Below are positions 1 to 5,417 of a DNA stretch of 5,704 nucleotides, one piece after another; within the stretch, counting starts at the first letter, position 1; every line of letters begins with the position of its first letter. The notes under the pieces were generated by a model. The model was not told the DNA's origin. It saw only the letters and a list, made by a program, of their open reading frames with translations, and made no database searches. The stretch lies in the NCBI GenBank assembly GCA_902772615.1, contig CACYBC010000198.1:1-5704 (forward strand). The letters run 5' to 3'. This DNA is from an uncultured Ruminococcus sp. Lineage in GTDB: Bacteria > Bacillota > Clostridia > Oscillospirales > Ruminococcaceae. A program made the translations under genes and the position numbers.

Positions 1-1091
1 ACTTCGAAGCCGCACTCGGCAGCTTTGTTTTCTATGTTCCTCTCTATGTCTTCGGGGCTGATCGCCGTATTGTAGCGGCTGTTCACGTTGAGGCATAGCC
101 TTCCGTCGTCTGTGAGTCCGATCATTCCTCCTATGATGGAGTTGGGCTCAAAGCGGCCGTCCTCTGCCGCTATTCCGAGGAACCCTCCGTTCAGGTCGCT
201 CATGACAGAGCAGACGAATTCCGCGGCTTTCTTCTCCTCCCCTTCCAGAATGCCTGCCTTGAGCAGCAGAGAAACTGCCAGAAGATTGGCGTTAAGACTG
301 CCCCAGGGCATTCCGGCATGGGCCGCCTGTCCTTTGGCGGTTACTGTGACTTTGCCGTCTTCCTCGTGGATATCATAGTGCGCGTCACCCTCTGCGGCTT
401 CTTTCAGCGCCTGTGCATACCCCGCTTCCAGTTCTACGGTGCATCTGTCCGGAACTACGTTGGAGGCCATCCCGCCGCTTATGGCGAGTATCTTTCCGTC
501 TTTTATCGGAGCCGACACCAGATCCGAGCTGTAGATGCCCTTCTCTCCGTGTCCTACCGGGAATCCCGCATCCGGAGTAAAGGAGAAGACCGGTTCGGGA
601 TAGTGAGTGAGATAATAGTCGAGATCGCTCATCCCGCATTCCTCGTCGCAGCCAAGAAGCACCCTGATGCCGTATCTCAGCGGTATCTTATTGTCAAACA
701 GGTATTTGCACGCGTACATCGCAGCAAGAAGCGGTCCCTTGTCATCCCCGGTGCCGCGTCCCATAACGTATCCTTCCCTCTCATACATGTCGAAAGGATC
801 ACGGTCCCATCCGTCACCGACAGGCACGACGTCCAGATGGCCTATTACGCCGATGAACTTGTCTTCTCTGCCGGAATGGGCGTATCCGATATATCCCTCG
901 CAGTCTGCGGTCTTCTCAAAGCCCAGTTCCCTGGCTATGGAAAAAGCTTCCATCTGAGCTTTTCTGACTCCCGGTCCGAACGGGGCTCCTTCCGCAGGTT
1001 CGTCTTTGATGCTGTTGATGTCCACCAGTCTCTTGAGATCCCTGAGTATATTCTCCCTGTTCTGCTGCGCAAATTCCTTTGCCGTCTGCAT
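1..1091 (-). CDS. M20 family metallodipeptidase (PepV/Sapep type), 3' end outside window
   Basis: Predicted cytoplasmic metal-dependent dipeptidase of peptidase family M20, closest in motif layout to PepV/Sapep enzymes, which cleave dipeptides after peptide uptake. I translated 363 codons from the minus strand; PepV-type proteins run to about 460 residues, so roughly the last 100, including the final histidine metal ligand, are missing. Visible motifs in order: GHLDVVP (H85, D87), GRGTGDDKGP (D116/D117, the bridging aspartate region), CDEECG (E150 general base, E151 ligand), FTPDAGFP (D174) followed by GEKG, and AHAGMPWG (H258) in the lid/dimerisation domain. No signal peptide. The ATG at 1091 was chosen because GGAGG lies 8 nt upstream and the conserved N-terminus follows; the nearby ATG at 1098 is out of frame. 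It is transcribed divergently from the NusG_II gene. Family assignment is firm; substrate range (dipeptide versus N-acyl amino acid) is inferred. Confidence 0.9.
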   Translation of the reverse strand, partial: MQTAKEFAQQNRENILRDLKRLVDINSIKDEPAEGAPFGPGVRKAQMEAFSIARELGFEKTADCEGYIGYAHSGREDKFIGVIGHLDVVPVGDGWDRDPFDMYEREGYVMGRGTGDDKGPLLAAMYACKYLFDNKIPLRYGIRVLLGCDEECGMSDLDYYLTHYPEPVFSFTPDAGFPVGHGEKGIYSSDLVSAPIKDGKILAISGGMASNVVPDRCTVELEAGYAQALKEAAEGDAHYDIHEEDGKVTVTAKGQAAHAGMPWGSLNANLLAVSLLLKAGILEGEEKKAAEFVCSVMSDLNGGFLGIAAEDGRFEPNSIIGGMIGLTDDGRLCLNVNSRYNTAISPEDIERNIENKAAECGFE

Positions 1092-1098
1092 CAATCAT

Positions 1099-1104
1099 TC
1101 CTCC
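1099..1104 (-). promoter_or_regulatory. Ribosome binding site of the M20 dipeptidase
   Basis: On the minus strand the sequence GGAGGA is followed 7 nt later by ATG at 1091. It decides the start: the competing ATG at 1098 abuts this site with no spacer and opens a different frame. Confidence 0.75.
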
Positions 1105-1107
1105 ATC

Positions 1108-1136
1108 TGTTATTATCTGTTGTAAAGAATTATAAT
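1108..1136 (+). promoter_or_regulatory. Possible promoter of the NusG_II gene
   Basis: A perfect TATAAT lies at 1131-1136 on the plus strand, about 36 nt ahead of the TTG start. The -35 region is poor (TGTTAT at 1108-1113 with a 17-nt spacer), so this is weaker than the minus-strand promoter with which it shares the palindromic block AATTATAATT at 1128-1137. No other candidate is better placed in this gap. Confidence 0.35.
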
Positions 1137-1157
1137 TTAGAGACTGTTTATTCTCAA
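1129..1157 (-). promoter_or_regulatory. Sigma-A-type promoter of the M20 dipeptidase
   Basis: Read on the minus strand: TTGAGA (1157-1152, 5 of 6 consensus bases), a 17-nt spacer, and TATAAT (1134-1129, perfect). The expected start point near 1122 gives a leader of about 30 nt containing the GGAGG site. The -35 hexamer almost touches the Shine-Dalgarno sequence of the divergent gene (1159-1164), so the two transcription units overlap at their starts. Confidence 0.7.
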
Positions 1158-1158
1158 G

Positions 1159-1164
1159 AAGGAG
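1159..1164 (+). promoter_or_regulatory. Ribosome binding site that supports a TTG start
   Basis: AAGGAG ends 7 nt before TTG at 1172, an optimal distance. The next in-frame candidate, GTG at 1181, is 16 nt away, so the TTG is the preferred start. Confidence 0.7.
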
Positions 1165-1171
1165 CCGGACC

Positions 1172-1507
1172 TTGAGATCTGTGTTCAGAAAGAAGGATAT
1201 CGTCATTATCGCTGCGCTGCTCATCACGGCGCTGGCTGCTTTCCTTCTGCCTAAACTGTTCCGTCCCCGCGGCGCCGAAGCCTCGGTGGTATATGACGGA
1301 ACCGAGATCATGCGCATCTCCCTGGACGCAGACGGTATCTACACTGCGCAGGGCGATCTTACCGCGACATTTGAAGTGAGCGGAGGAAAGATAAGATTCG
1401 TTAACTCCCTCTGCCCTGACAAGCTATGTGAGGGATTCGGATGGATAAGCCTCAAAGGCGAGACGGCTGTCTGCATGCCTGCAAAGCTCGCGCTTATCAT
1501 CGTCTGA
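1172..1507 (+). CDS. Membrane-anchored NusG domain II-containing protein
   Basis: A 111-residue protein of the NusG_II family (Pfam NusG domain II, formerly DUF1312): a single N-terminal membrane anchor followed by one small beta-rich domain predicted outside the cell. Residues 1-8 are basic (RSVFRKK), 9-27 form a hydrophobic helix, and about 39-111 is the domain, with ISLDADGIYT near 49-58, GGKIRFVNS at 71-79, and the family's cysteine pattern CPDKLC (C81, C86) and C101. The cysteines could form a disulfide or hold a metal or cofactor, which is inference. Despite the name it lacks the NGN domain of transcription factor NusG and should not be annotated as one. The TTG start is supported by AAGGAG 7 nt upstream. 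The gene stands alone: its upstream neighbour is divergent and a terminator begins 18 nt after the stop. In many Clostridia, as I recall, homologues sit beside Gx transporter or FMN-linked membrane genes; none is seen here. Confidence 0.82.
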   Translation: MRSVFRKKDIVIIAALLITALAAFLLPKLFRPRGAEASVVYDGTEIMRISLDADGIYTAQGDLTATFEVSGGKIRFVNSLCPDKLCEGFGWISLKGETAVCMPAKLALIIV

Positions 1508-1525
1508 CACCGATCCATAACACAG

Positions 1526-1550
1526 CCGCCTGCATGTCAGGCGGATTTTT
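1526..1550 (+). terminator. Intrinsic terminator after the NusG_II gene
   Basis: A perfect 7-bp stem, CCGCCTG (1526-1532) with CAGGCGG (1538-1544), loop CATGT, followed by ATTTTT. It begins 18 nt after the TGA at 1505-1507 and separates this gene from the sugar operon. The roughly 115 nt between it and the next promoter hold no gene or strong signal that I can see. Confidence 0.85.
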
Positions 1551-1668
1551 GCTGCCCGAAATGTTCCGTAATTCCCGGTCCGCAGCCACAGCAGATGACA
1601 ATTTCAACAAACGGAAAACGCGTCTTTAGTTCATTGTTACAAACTTCATTCTAATGCGCTGAAACATG

Positions 1669-1696
1669 TTGATTTTGGCTGCCGGAGCGTTATGAT
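1669..1696 (+). promoter_or_regulatory. Predicted promoter of the lacI-type sugar operon
   Basis: TTGATT (1669-1674, 4 of 6 consensus bases), a 16-nt spacer and TATGAT (1691-1696, 5 of 6). The expected start point is about 1703, two bases ahead of the perfect operator palindrome. TTGACC at 1701-1706 looks like a -35 element but has no acceptable -10 at 16-18 nt, so I prefer the upstream pair. Confidence 0.6.
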
Positions 1697-1704
1697 TTGT
1701 TTGA

Positions 1705-1732
1705 CCGTAAACGTTTACGGTAACGTTTACGG
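1705..1732 (+). promoter_or_regulatory. CpG-centred operator pair, LacI-family type
   Basis: A perfect 16-bp palindrome, CCGTAAACGTTTACGG (1705-1720), has the central CG expected for LacI-family regulators. The 11-mer AACGTTTACGG occurs at 1710-1720 and again at 1722-1732, a direct repeat with a 12-bp period, giving a second, degenerate operator centred on CG at 1724-1725. The perfect site is centred near +10 of the predicted transcript, like lac O1 in E. coli, and lies directly upstream of the repressor gene. Autoregulation is the simplest reading. The core also matches 12 of 14 positions of the CcpA cre consensus, so a global catabolite regulator could bind as well or instead. Confidence 0.8.
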
Positions 1733-1756
1733 CACTTCAGGATCAGAGATTGAAAA

Positions 1757-2779
1757 ATGGCAACTATCAAAGACATTGCACGGTTATCCGGATACAGCAT
1801 CGGCACGGTATCCAGAGTTATCAACAATAAAGCGGATGTCAGCCAGGAAGCGCGTCAGCGGATCGAGCATGTCATAAGAGACCTCAACTTCCAGCCTAAC
1901 AGCAACGCCAGGCAGCTCAAGAATTCTTCCCCTTCCGGGATCACTGTGATCGTCCGCGGCATGAACAACAGTTTTCTCGTATCCATACTCGAGGAGCTGC
2001 AGTTCAGGATGCGTGAGCACAGCGAGAACGTCAGCGTACAGTTCCTTGATGAGACTGAAGACGAGGTCAGCACTGCCATTCGGCTCTTATCCACTGCCAA
2101 GCCCAAAGGTTTTATCTTTCTGGGAGGAAGCACGGAGAGTTTCCGCAACTCATTCGAAGAGATAACAGTGCCATGTGTGCTGGTGACCGGTGACGCCTCG
2201 TCGCTCGGTTATGAGAACCTGTCAAGCTTCACCACAGACGATTTCTCAGCTTCGGCCTTTGCGCTGAACAAACTGATAAAGCTGGGTCACAGGGAGATCG
2301 GCATCATCGGCGGATACCCTGTCCCCTACCCGGAAGACAACAGCACGAGGCGCATAGACGGCGCTCTCTCCGCAATAAAGGACGCCGGCCTTGATTTCGA
2401 CCGGGCTGCCGACTACGAGCCCTGCCCGTTCTCGATGCAGGACGGATACGACGCCGCTGAGCGGCTGCTCAGGAGACGGCCCTCCATAACCGGCATATTC
2501 GCAGTGAGCGACACAGTGGCGTTCGGAGCCATGAGATATCTCGCAGACAGCGGCCGCTCTGTCCCGGGCGATGTATCGGTCATCGGGTATGACGGGATCG
2601 ACGGCACATCCTTCTCACATCCCCGTCTCTCCACGGTGAGACAGAACGTGGAAGAGCTCGCGGCAAGGAGCGTCGACGATCTGCTGCTGCGCATAAACTA
2701 TGAACGGCCCGCTGTTCACGCATATATACCGTTTTCGTATGTTACCGGGGAGAGCGTCGCACCCCCGAAACAGATATAA
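1757..2779 (+). CDS. LacI-family transcriptional regulator of the sugar operon
   Basis: A 340-residue cytoplasmic DNA-binding repressor of normal family length. Residues 1-24 carry the canonical LacI helix-turn-helix (MATIKDIARLSGYSIGTVSR, then VINN), with I15, G16 and R20 in the recognition helix. The hinge helix lies near 46-56 (QPNSNARQLK), and L54 corresponds to the leucine that pries open a central CpG step, which fits the CG-centred operator just upstream. Residues about 61-340 form a periplasmic-binding-protein-like sugar-sensing core: GHREIGIIGG (177-186), TRRIDGAL (197-204), FAVSDTVAFGAMR (248-260), VIGYDG (275-280) and SHPRLSTVRQ (287-296). The start is fixed by the family N-terminus; the Shine-Dalgarno signal is weak (AGGA at 1739-1742 is too distant), suggesting low repressor output. 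It is the first gene behind its own probable operator, 27 nt ahead of the transporter ATPase, so it probably controls the whole operon. The effector, perhaps maltose or a maltodextrin, is inferred from the neighbours. Confidence 0.93.
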   Translation: MATIKDIARLSGYSIGTVSRVINNKADVSQEARQRIEHVIRDLNFQPNSNARQLKNSSPSGITVIVRGMNNSFLVSILEELQFRMREHSENVSVQFLDETEDEVSTAIRLLSTAKPKGFIFLGGSTESFRNSFEEITVPCVLVTGDASSLGYENLSSFTTDDFSASAFALNKLIKLGHREIGIIGGYPVPYPEDNSTRRIDGALSAIKDAGLDFDRAADYEPCPFSMQDGYDAAERLLRRRPSITGIFAVSDTVAFGAMRYLADSGRSVPGDVSVIGYDGIDGTSFSHPRLSTVRQNVEELAARSVDDLLLRINYERPAVHAYIPFSYVTGESVAPPKQI

Positions 2780-2806
2780 CCAATTCTTTAATGAGGAACG
2801 AAGATC

Positions 2807-4021
2807 ATGGCAACAGTAACTTTGAAGCATGTTCAGAAGATCTATCCCAACGCGGAGGACGGATCCAAGCCCAAAAAGAAAAGACTGTTCAAAAGAAACA
2901 CAGAGGAAGAGACTCCGCACAGGACCTATAACCTGAAAGTCACGGACGAAGGAGTCGTCGCAGTCGATGACTTCAATCTTGACATCAAGGACAAGGAGTT
3001 CGTCGTTCTTGTCGGTCCGTCAGGCTGCGGAAAGTCCACCACTCTGAGGATGATCGCAGGACTGGAAGACATCACCAGAGGCGAGCTGTACATCGGAGAC
3101 CGTCTGGTCAACGAAGTGGCTCCCAAGGACAGGGATATCGCCATGGTGTTCCAGAACTACGCCCTCTATCCTCATATGTCGGTAAGGCAGAATCTGGAAT
3201 TTCCTCTCAAACTGGCCAAGACCCCGAAGGAAGAGATGGACAGAAGAGTCAACGAGGCCGCCGAGATCCTGGGGATCACGCCATATCTCGACAGAAAGCC
3301 GAGAGCACTTTCCGGAGGACAGAGACAGAGGGTCGCCATCGGACGCGCGATCGTCAGGGAGCCTCAGGTGCTGCTTATGGATGAGCCGCTCTCCAACCTC
3401 GATGCCAAGCTCAGGAACCAGATGAGAGCCGAGATCATAAAGCTGCGCCAGAAGATAAACACCACGTTCATATACGTTACCCATGACCAGACCGAAGCCA
3501 TGACGCTGGGCGACAGGATCGTGATCATGAAGGACGGCGAAGTGCAGCAGGTCGGAACGCCTCAGGAAGTGTTCAACGATCCCATCAACATCTTCGTCGC
3601 GGGCTTCATCGGAATGCCCCAGATGAACATGTTCGACGGAAAACTGGTAAAGACCGACGATACGCACTACGCGGTAAAGATCGGCGACGCGCTGATCGCT
3701 CCTTCCGCCGAAAAGCAGGCCAACCTCCTTTCAAGAAACACTCCCGAGATGGATGTCACCGTAGGCGTCAGGCCGGAACACATCTCTCTCGAGCACAGAG
3801 ACGGCGCCATGATCACAGGCACCATCGATGTCAGCGAGATGATGGGAAGCTCCGTCCACCTGCATATAAATGCCGACGGGAAGGACTGCATCATCATAGT
3901 CCCCACCCTCGATCTCGAGGACGGGACCCACGGCATAGGCACCGATCTTGATTTCACATTTGCACCGAACGCGATCCATCTGTTCGATCCCGAGACGGGA
4001 ATGAACCTGGAACACGTATGA
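2807..4021 (+). CDS. msmK: Sugar ABC transporter ATP-binding protein (MsmK/UgpC/MalK type)
   Basis: A 404-residue ATPase that would power carbohydrate import from the inner face of the membrane as a homodimer on the permease pair. All nucleotide-binding elements are intact: Walker A GPSGCGKST (70-78), Q-loop FQNYALYPHM (Q116), signature LSGGQRQRV (168-176), Walker B VLLMDEP (188-194), D-loop SNLDA (196-200) and H-loop H226 in VTHDQTEAM. The C-terminal part, from about 240, is the MalK/OB-like regulatory domain, with VGVRPEHI near 325. Oddity: between the first strand (LKHVQKIYPN) and AVDDFNLDI there are about 35 extra residues (about 16-50), starting with a very basic KPKKKRLFKR stretch. The usual MsmK has only a few residues there. 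GAGGAA (2793-2798) serves as ribosome binding site. It follows the repressor by 27 nt and precedes the binding protein by 63 nt. MsmK-type ATPases can serve several transporters, so its role may extend beyond this operon. Confidence 0.95.
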   Translation: MATVTLKHVQKIYPNAEDGSKPKKKRLFKRNTEEETPHRTYNLKVTDEGVVAVDDFNLDIKDKEFVVLVGPSGCGKSTTLRMIAGLEDITRGELYIGDRLVNEVAPKDRDIAMVFQNYALYPHMSVRQNLEFPLKLAKTPKEEMDRRVNEAAEILGITPYLDRKPRALSGGQRQRVAIGRAIVREPQVLLMDEPLSNLDAKLRNQMRAEIIKLRQKINTTFIYVTHDQTEAMTLGDRIVIMKDGEVQQVGTPQEVFNDPINIFVAGFIGMPQMNMFDGKLVKTDDTHYAVKIGDALIAPSAEKQANLLSRNTPEMDVTVGVRPEHISLEHRDGAMITGTIDVSEMMGSSVHLHINADGKDCIIIVPTLDLEDGTHGIGTDLDFTFAPNAIHLFDPETGMNLEHV

Positions 4022-4029
4022 ACGAAGGA

Positions 4030-4066
4030 TTTAATCCGGCACGACCGGTTAAATTATAATTTTACC
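4030..4066 (+). other. Hairpin and AT-rich near-palindrome between ATPase and binding-protein genes
   Basis: TTTAATCCGG (4030-4039) can pair with CCGGTTAAA (4045-4053) as 9 bp with one bulged T and loop CACGA. An overlapping near-palindrome, GGTTAAAT TATA ATTTTACC (4047-4066, 7 of 8 arm positions matching), includes TATAAT at 4055-4060. It could be a weak attenuator, an RNA processing site or the -10 of an internal promoter for the binding protein. No convincing -35 is present at 16-18 nt and the T-run is interrupted, so its function is unresolved. Confidence 0.35.
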
Positions 4067-4084
4067 TTTTATTAGGGGGAAAAC

Positions 4085-5335
4085 ATGAAAACGAAGAGAT
4101 TTTTCAGCATGCTGCTCGCAGTTCTGATGATCATGACCATGTTCACAGCCTGCGGCAAAAAAGAACCCGATCCGGAACCTCAGCCTGATCCGGAACCCGA
4201 AAAAGTCGCAGTCACCATCACGGTGTGGGGTCCTCAGGAAGACCAGAGCGACGAGAAAGGCAAATGGCTGCAGACCAGCTGCGAAGCATTTGCCAAGCTC
4301 CACCCCGAATGGGAGATCACCTTCAAGTACGGCGTCTGCTCGGAAGGCGATGCCAAGACCAATGTCGCGACAGACCCCAGCGCCGCTGCTGACGTCTATC
4401 TGTTCGCCAACGACCAGATACCCGATCTGGTAAAGGCCGGCGCTCTTGCTGAGCTCGGCGGCTCCGTCGTTGAGACAGCAAAGAAAAACCAGGGCGAGAC
4501 CGCTGTCAACACAGTGACCTACAACGGCTCCGTCTACGGCATTCCTTTCACCGGAAATACATGGTTCATGTATTACGACAAGAGCGTCTTCTCCGATGAA
4601 GACATCAAGTCCCTGGACGCCATGCTCGAGAAGGGCAAGGTCGCATTCCCGCTCACGACCTCCTGGTATTTCGCTTCCTTTTATGTAGCCAACGGCTGCA
4701 CGCTCTTCGGGCCGACACAGACCGAAGAATCCAAGGGCATCGATTTCAGCGGCGACAAGGCCGTTGCAGTCACCGATTATCTCGTTGATCTCGTTGCGAA
4801 CAAGAACTTCGGCGACGGAGACGTCGGAAGCGTTGAAGGCGCAAATGCCTTCTTCTCCGGCACATGGGACGCCTCCAAGGCACAGGACGCTTACGGTGAC
4901 AACCTCGGCGCAGCCTGCCTGCCCTCCATCACCATCAACGGCGAACTCAAGCAGCTCAAGTCCTTCGCGGGAACAAAGGCTGTCGGCGTCAACCCCTCCA
5001 CAGCTCTCTATAAAGAGCATCCGGAGATCGCTGTCGCGCTCGCTGCATACCTCGGCGGCACAGAGGCTCAGACGCTCCACTACACGCTCCGCGGAGATGA
5101 AGTCATCCCCACCGACACCAATGTAAGCACCGGTTCCAATGTCGTCGCAAAAGCTCAGGTGGACACCATTGCCAAGACATCCATCGTACAGCCCGTTCTC
5201 GGAAAGATGGGCAACTACTGGGGTCCTGCAGGATCAATGGGCGCCGAGCTCGTTGCAAAGACCGTCAACCACAACAATGCTGCTGAAAAGACAGAAGAGA
5301 TGAACACTGCCATGAACTCCGAGGCAGTCAACTGA
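4085..5335 (+). CDS. malE: Extracellular sugar-binding lipoprotein, maltodextrin (MalE/MalX) type
   Basis: A 416-residue solute-binding protein tethered to the outer face of the membrane; it captures an oligosaccharide and hands it to the permease. Residues 1-22 are a lipoprotein signal peptide (MKTKRF, then a hydrophobic stretch) ending in FTAC, so C23 is the lipidated cysteine. A proline/acid spacer (about 27-40, alternating P with E or D) lifts the domain off the membrane. The mature part begins TITVWGPQEDQ and includes AADVYLFANDQIPDLVKAG (101-119), YGIPFTGNTWFMYYDKS (151-167), FFSGTWDAS (256-264) and GNYWGPAGSMG (376-386), the layout of MalE-type family 1 binding proteins. W48, W160, W194, W261 and W379 are candidates for stacking on sugar rings. 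AGGGGG (4074-4079) lies 5 nt before the ATG. Codons lean strongly to C-ending forms (GGC, GCC, CTC), consistent with high expression. Maltodextrin specificity is inferred from overall resemblance and the MalF-like neighbour. Confidence 0.9.
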   Translation: MKTKRFFSMLLAVLMIMTMFTACGKKEPDPEPQPDPEPEKVAVTITVWGPQEDQSDEKGKWLQTSCEAFAKLHPEWEITFKYGVCSEGDAKTNVATDPSAAADVYLFANDQIPDLVKAGALAELGGSVVETAKKNQGETAVNTVTYNGSVYGIPFTGNTWFMYYDKSVFSDEDIKSLDAMLEKGKVAFPLTTSWYFASFYVANGCTLFGPTQTEESKGIDFSGDKAVAVTDYLVDLVANKNFGDGDVGSVEGANAFFSGTWDASKAQDAYGDNLGAACLPSITINGELKQLKSFAGTKAVGVNPSTALYKEHPEIAVALAAYLGGTEAQTLHYTLRGDEVIPTDTNVSTGSNVVAKAQVDTIAKTSIVQPVLGKMGNYWGPAGSMGAELVAKTVNHNNAAEKTEEMNTAMNSEAVN

Positions 5336-5347
5336 TCTTTCAATATA

Positions 5348-5375
5348 CCCTGCGGCCGGATCTCCGGCCGCAGGG
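5348..5375 (+). other. GC-rich intercistronic hairpin between binding protein and permease
   Basis: CCCTGCGGCCGG (5348-5359) pairs perfectly with CCGGCCGCAGGG (5364-5375) around the loop ATCT, a 12-bp stem starting 13 nt after the binding-protein stop codon. ATACC (5345-5349) and GGTAT (5378-5382) could lengthen an alternative fold. No T-run follows, so it does not look like a full intrinsic terminator. Its position matches the mRNA-stabilising hairpins between malE and malF in E. coli, suggesting differential expression of the two genes. Confidence 0.75.
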
Positions 5376-5417
5376 CCGGTATCATCTCACCATCTCTTTC
5401 GAAAGGACGAACTCCAA

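Noticed and set aside
318..1175. A 285-codon open frame on the plus strand
   Set aside because: It lies antisense to the M20 dipeptidase, whose catalytic motifs are intact on the minus strand. The plus-strand protein shows no family features and has no ribosome binding site.
916..1317. A 133-codon minus-strand frame spanning the divergent intergenic region
   Set aside because: It overlaps two supported genes in the wrong frame and would run through the minus-strand promoter and the dipeptidase ribosome binding site.
1701..1729. TTGACC as a -35 element for a second promoter
   Set aside because: The positions 16-18 nt downstream read ACGTTT, CGTTTA and GTTTAC, none resembling TATAAT. The TTGA is explained by its overlap with the operator flank.
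1705..1732. Short tandem repeats as a mobile-element end or CRISPR-like unit
   Set aside because: There are only two units with a 12-bp period, and they are fully explained as LacI-family operator half-sites upstream of a LacI-family gene.
1692..1877. A 61-codon plus-strand frame starting at the predicted -10 region
   Set aside because: It begins inside the promoter, translates the operator repeats (VYGNVYG) and overlaps the LacI-family gene out of frame.
3020..3667. A 215-codon open frame on the minus strand
   Set aside because: It is antisense to the conserved nucleotide-binding domain of the ATPase and has no independent support.
4049..5080. A 343-codon open frame on the minus strand
   Set aside because: It is the complement of the binding-protein gene. 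Strong C/G bias at third positions suppresses antisense stops; the product is Cys/Gly/Val rich and unlike any family I know.
5348..5380. Intrinsic terminator ending the operon after the binding protein
   Set aside because: The stem is strong, but it is followed by CCGGTATC with no run of T, and a permease gene of the same pathway starts 43 nt after the stem.
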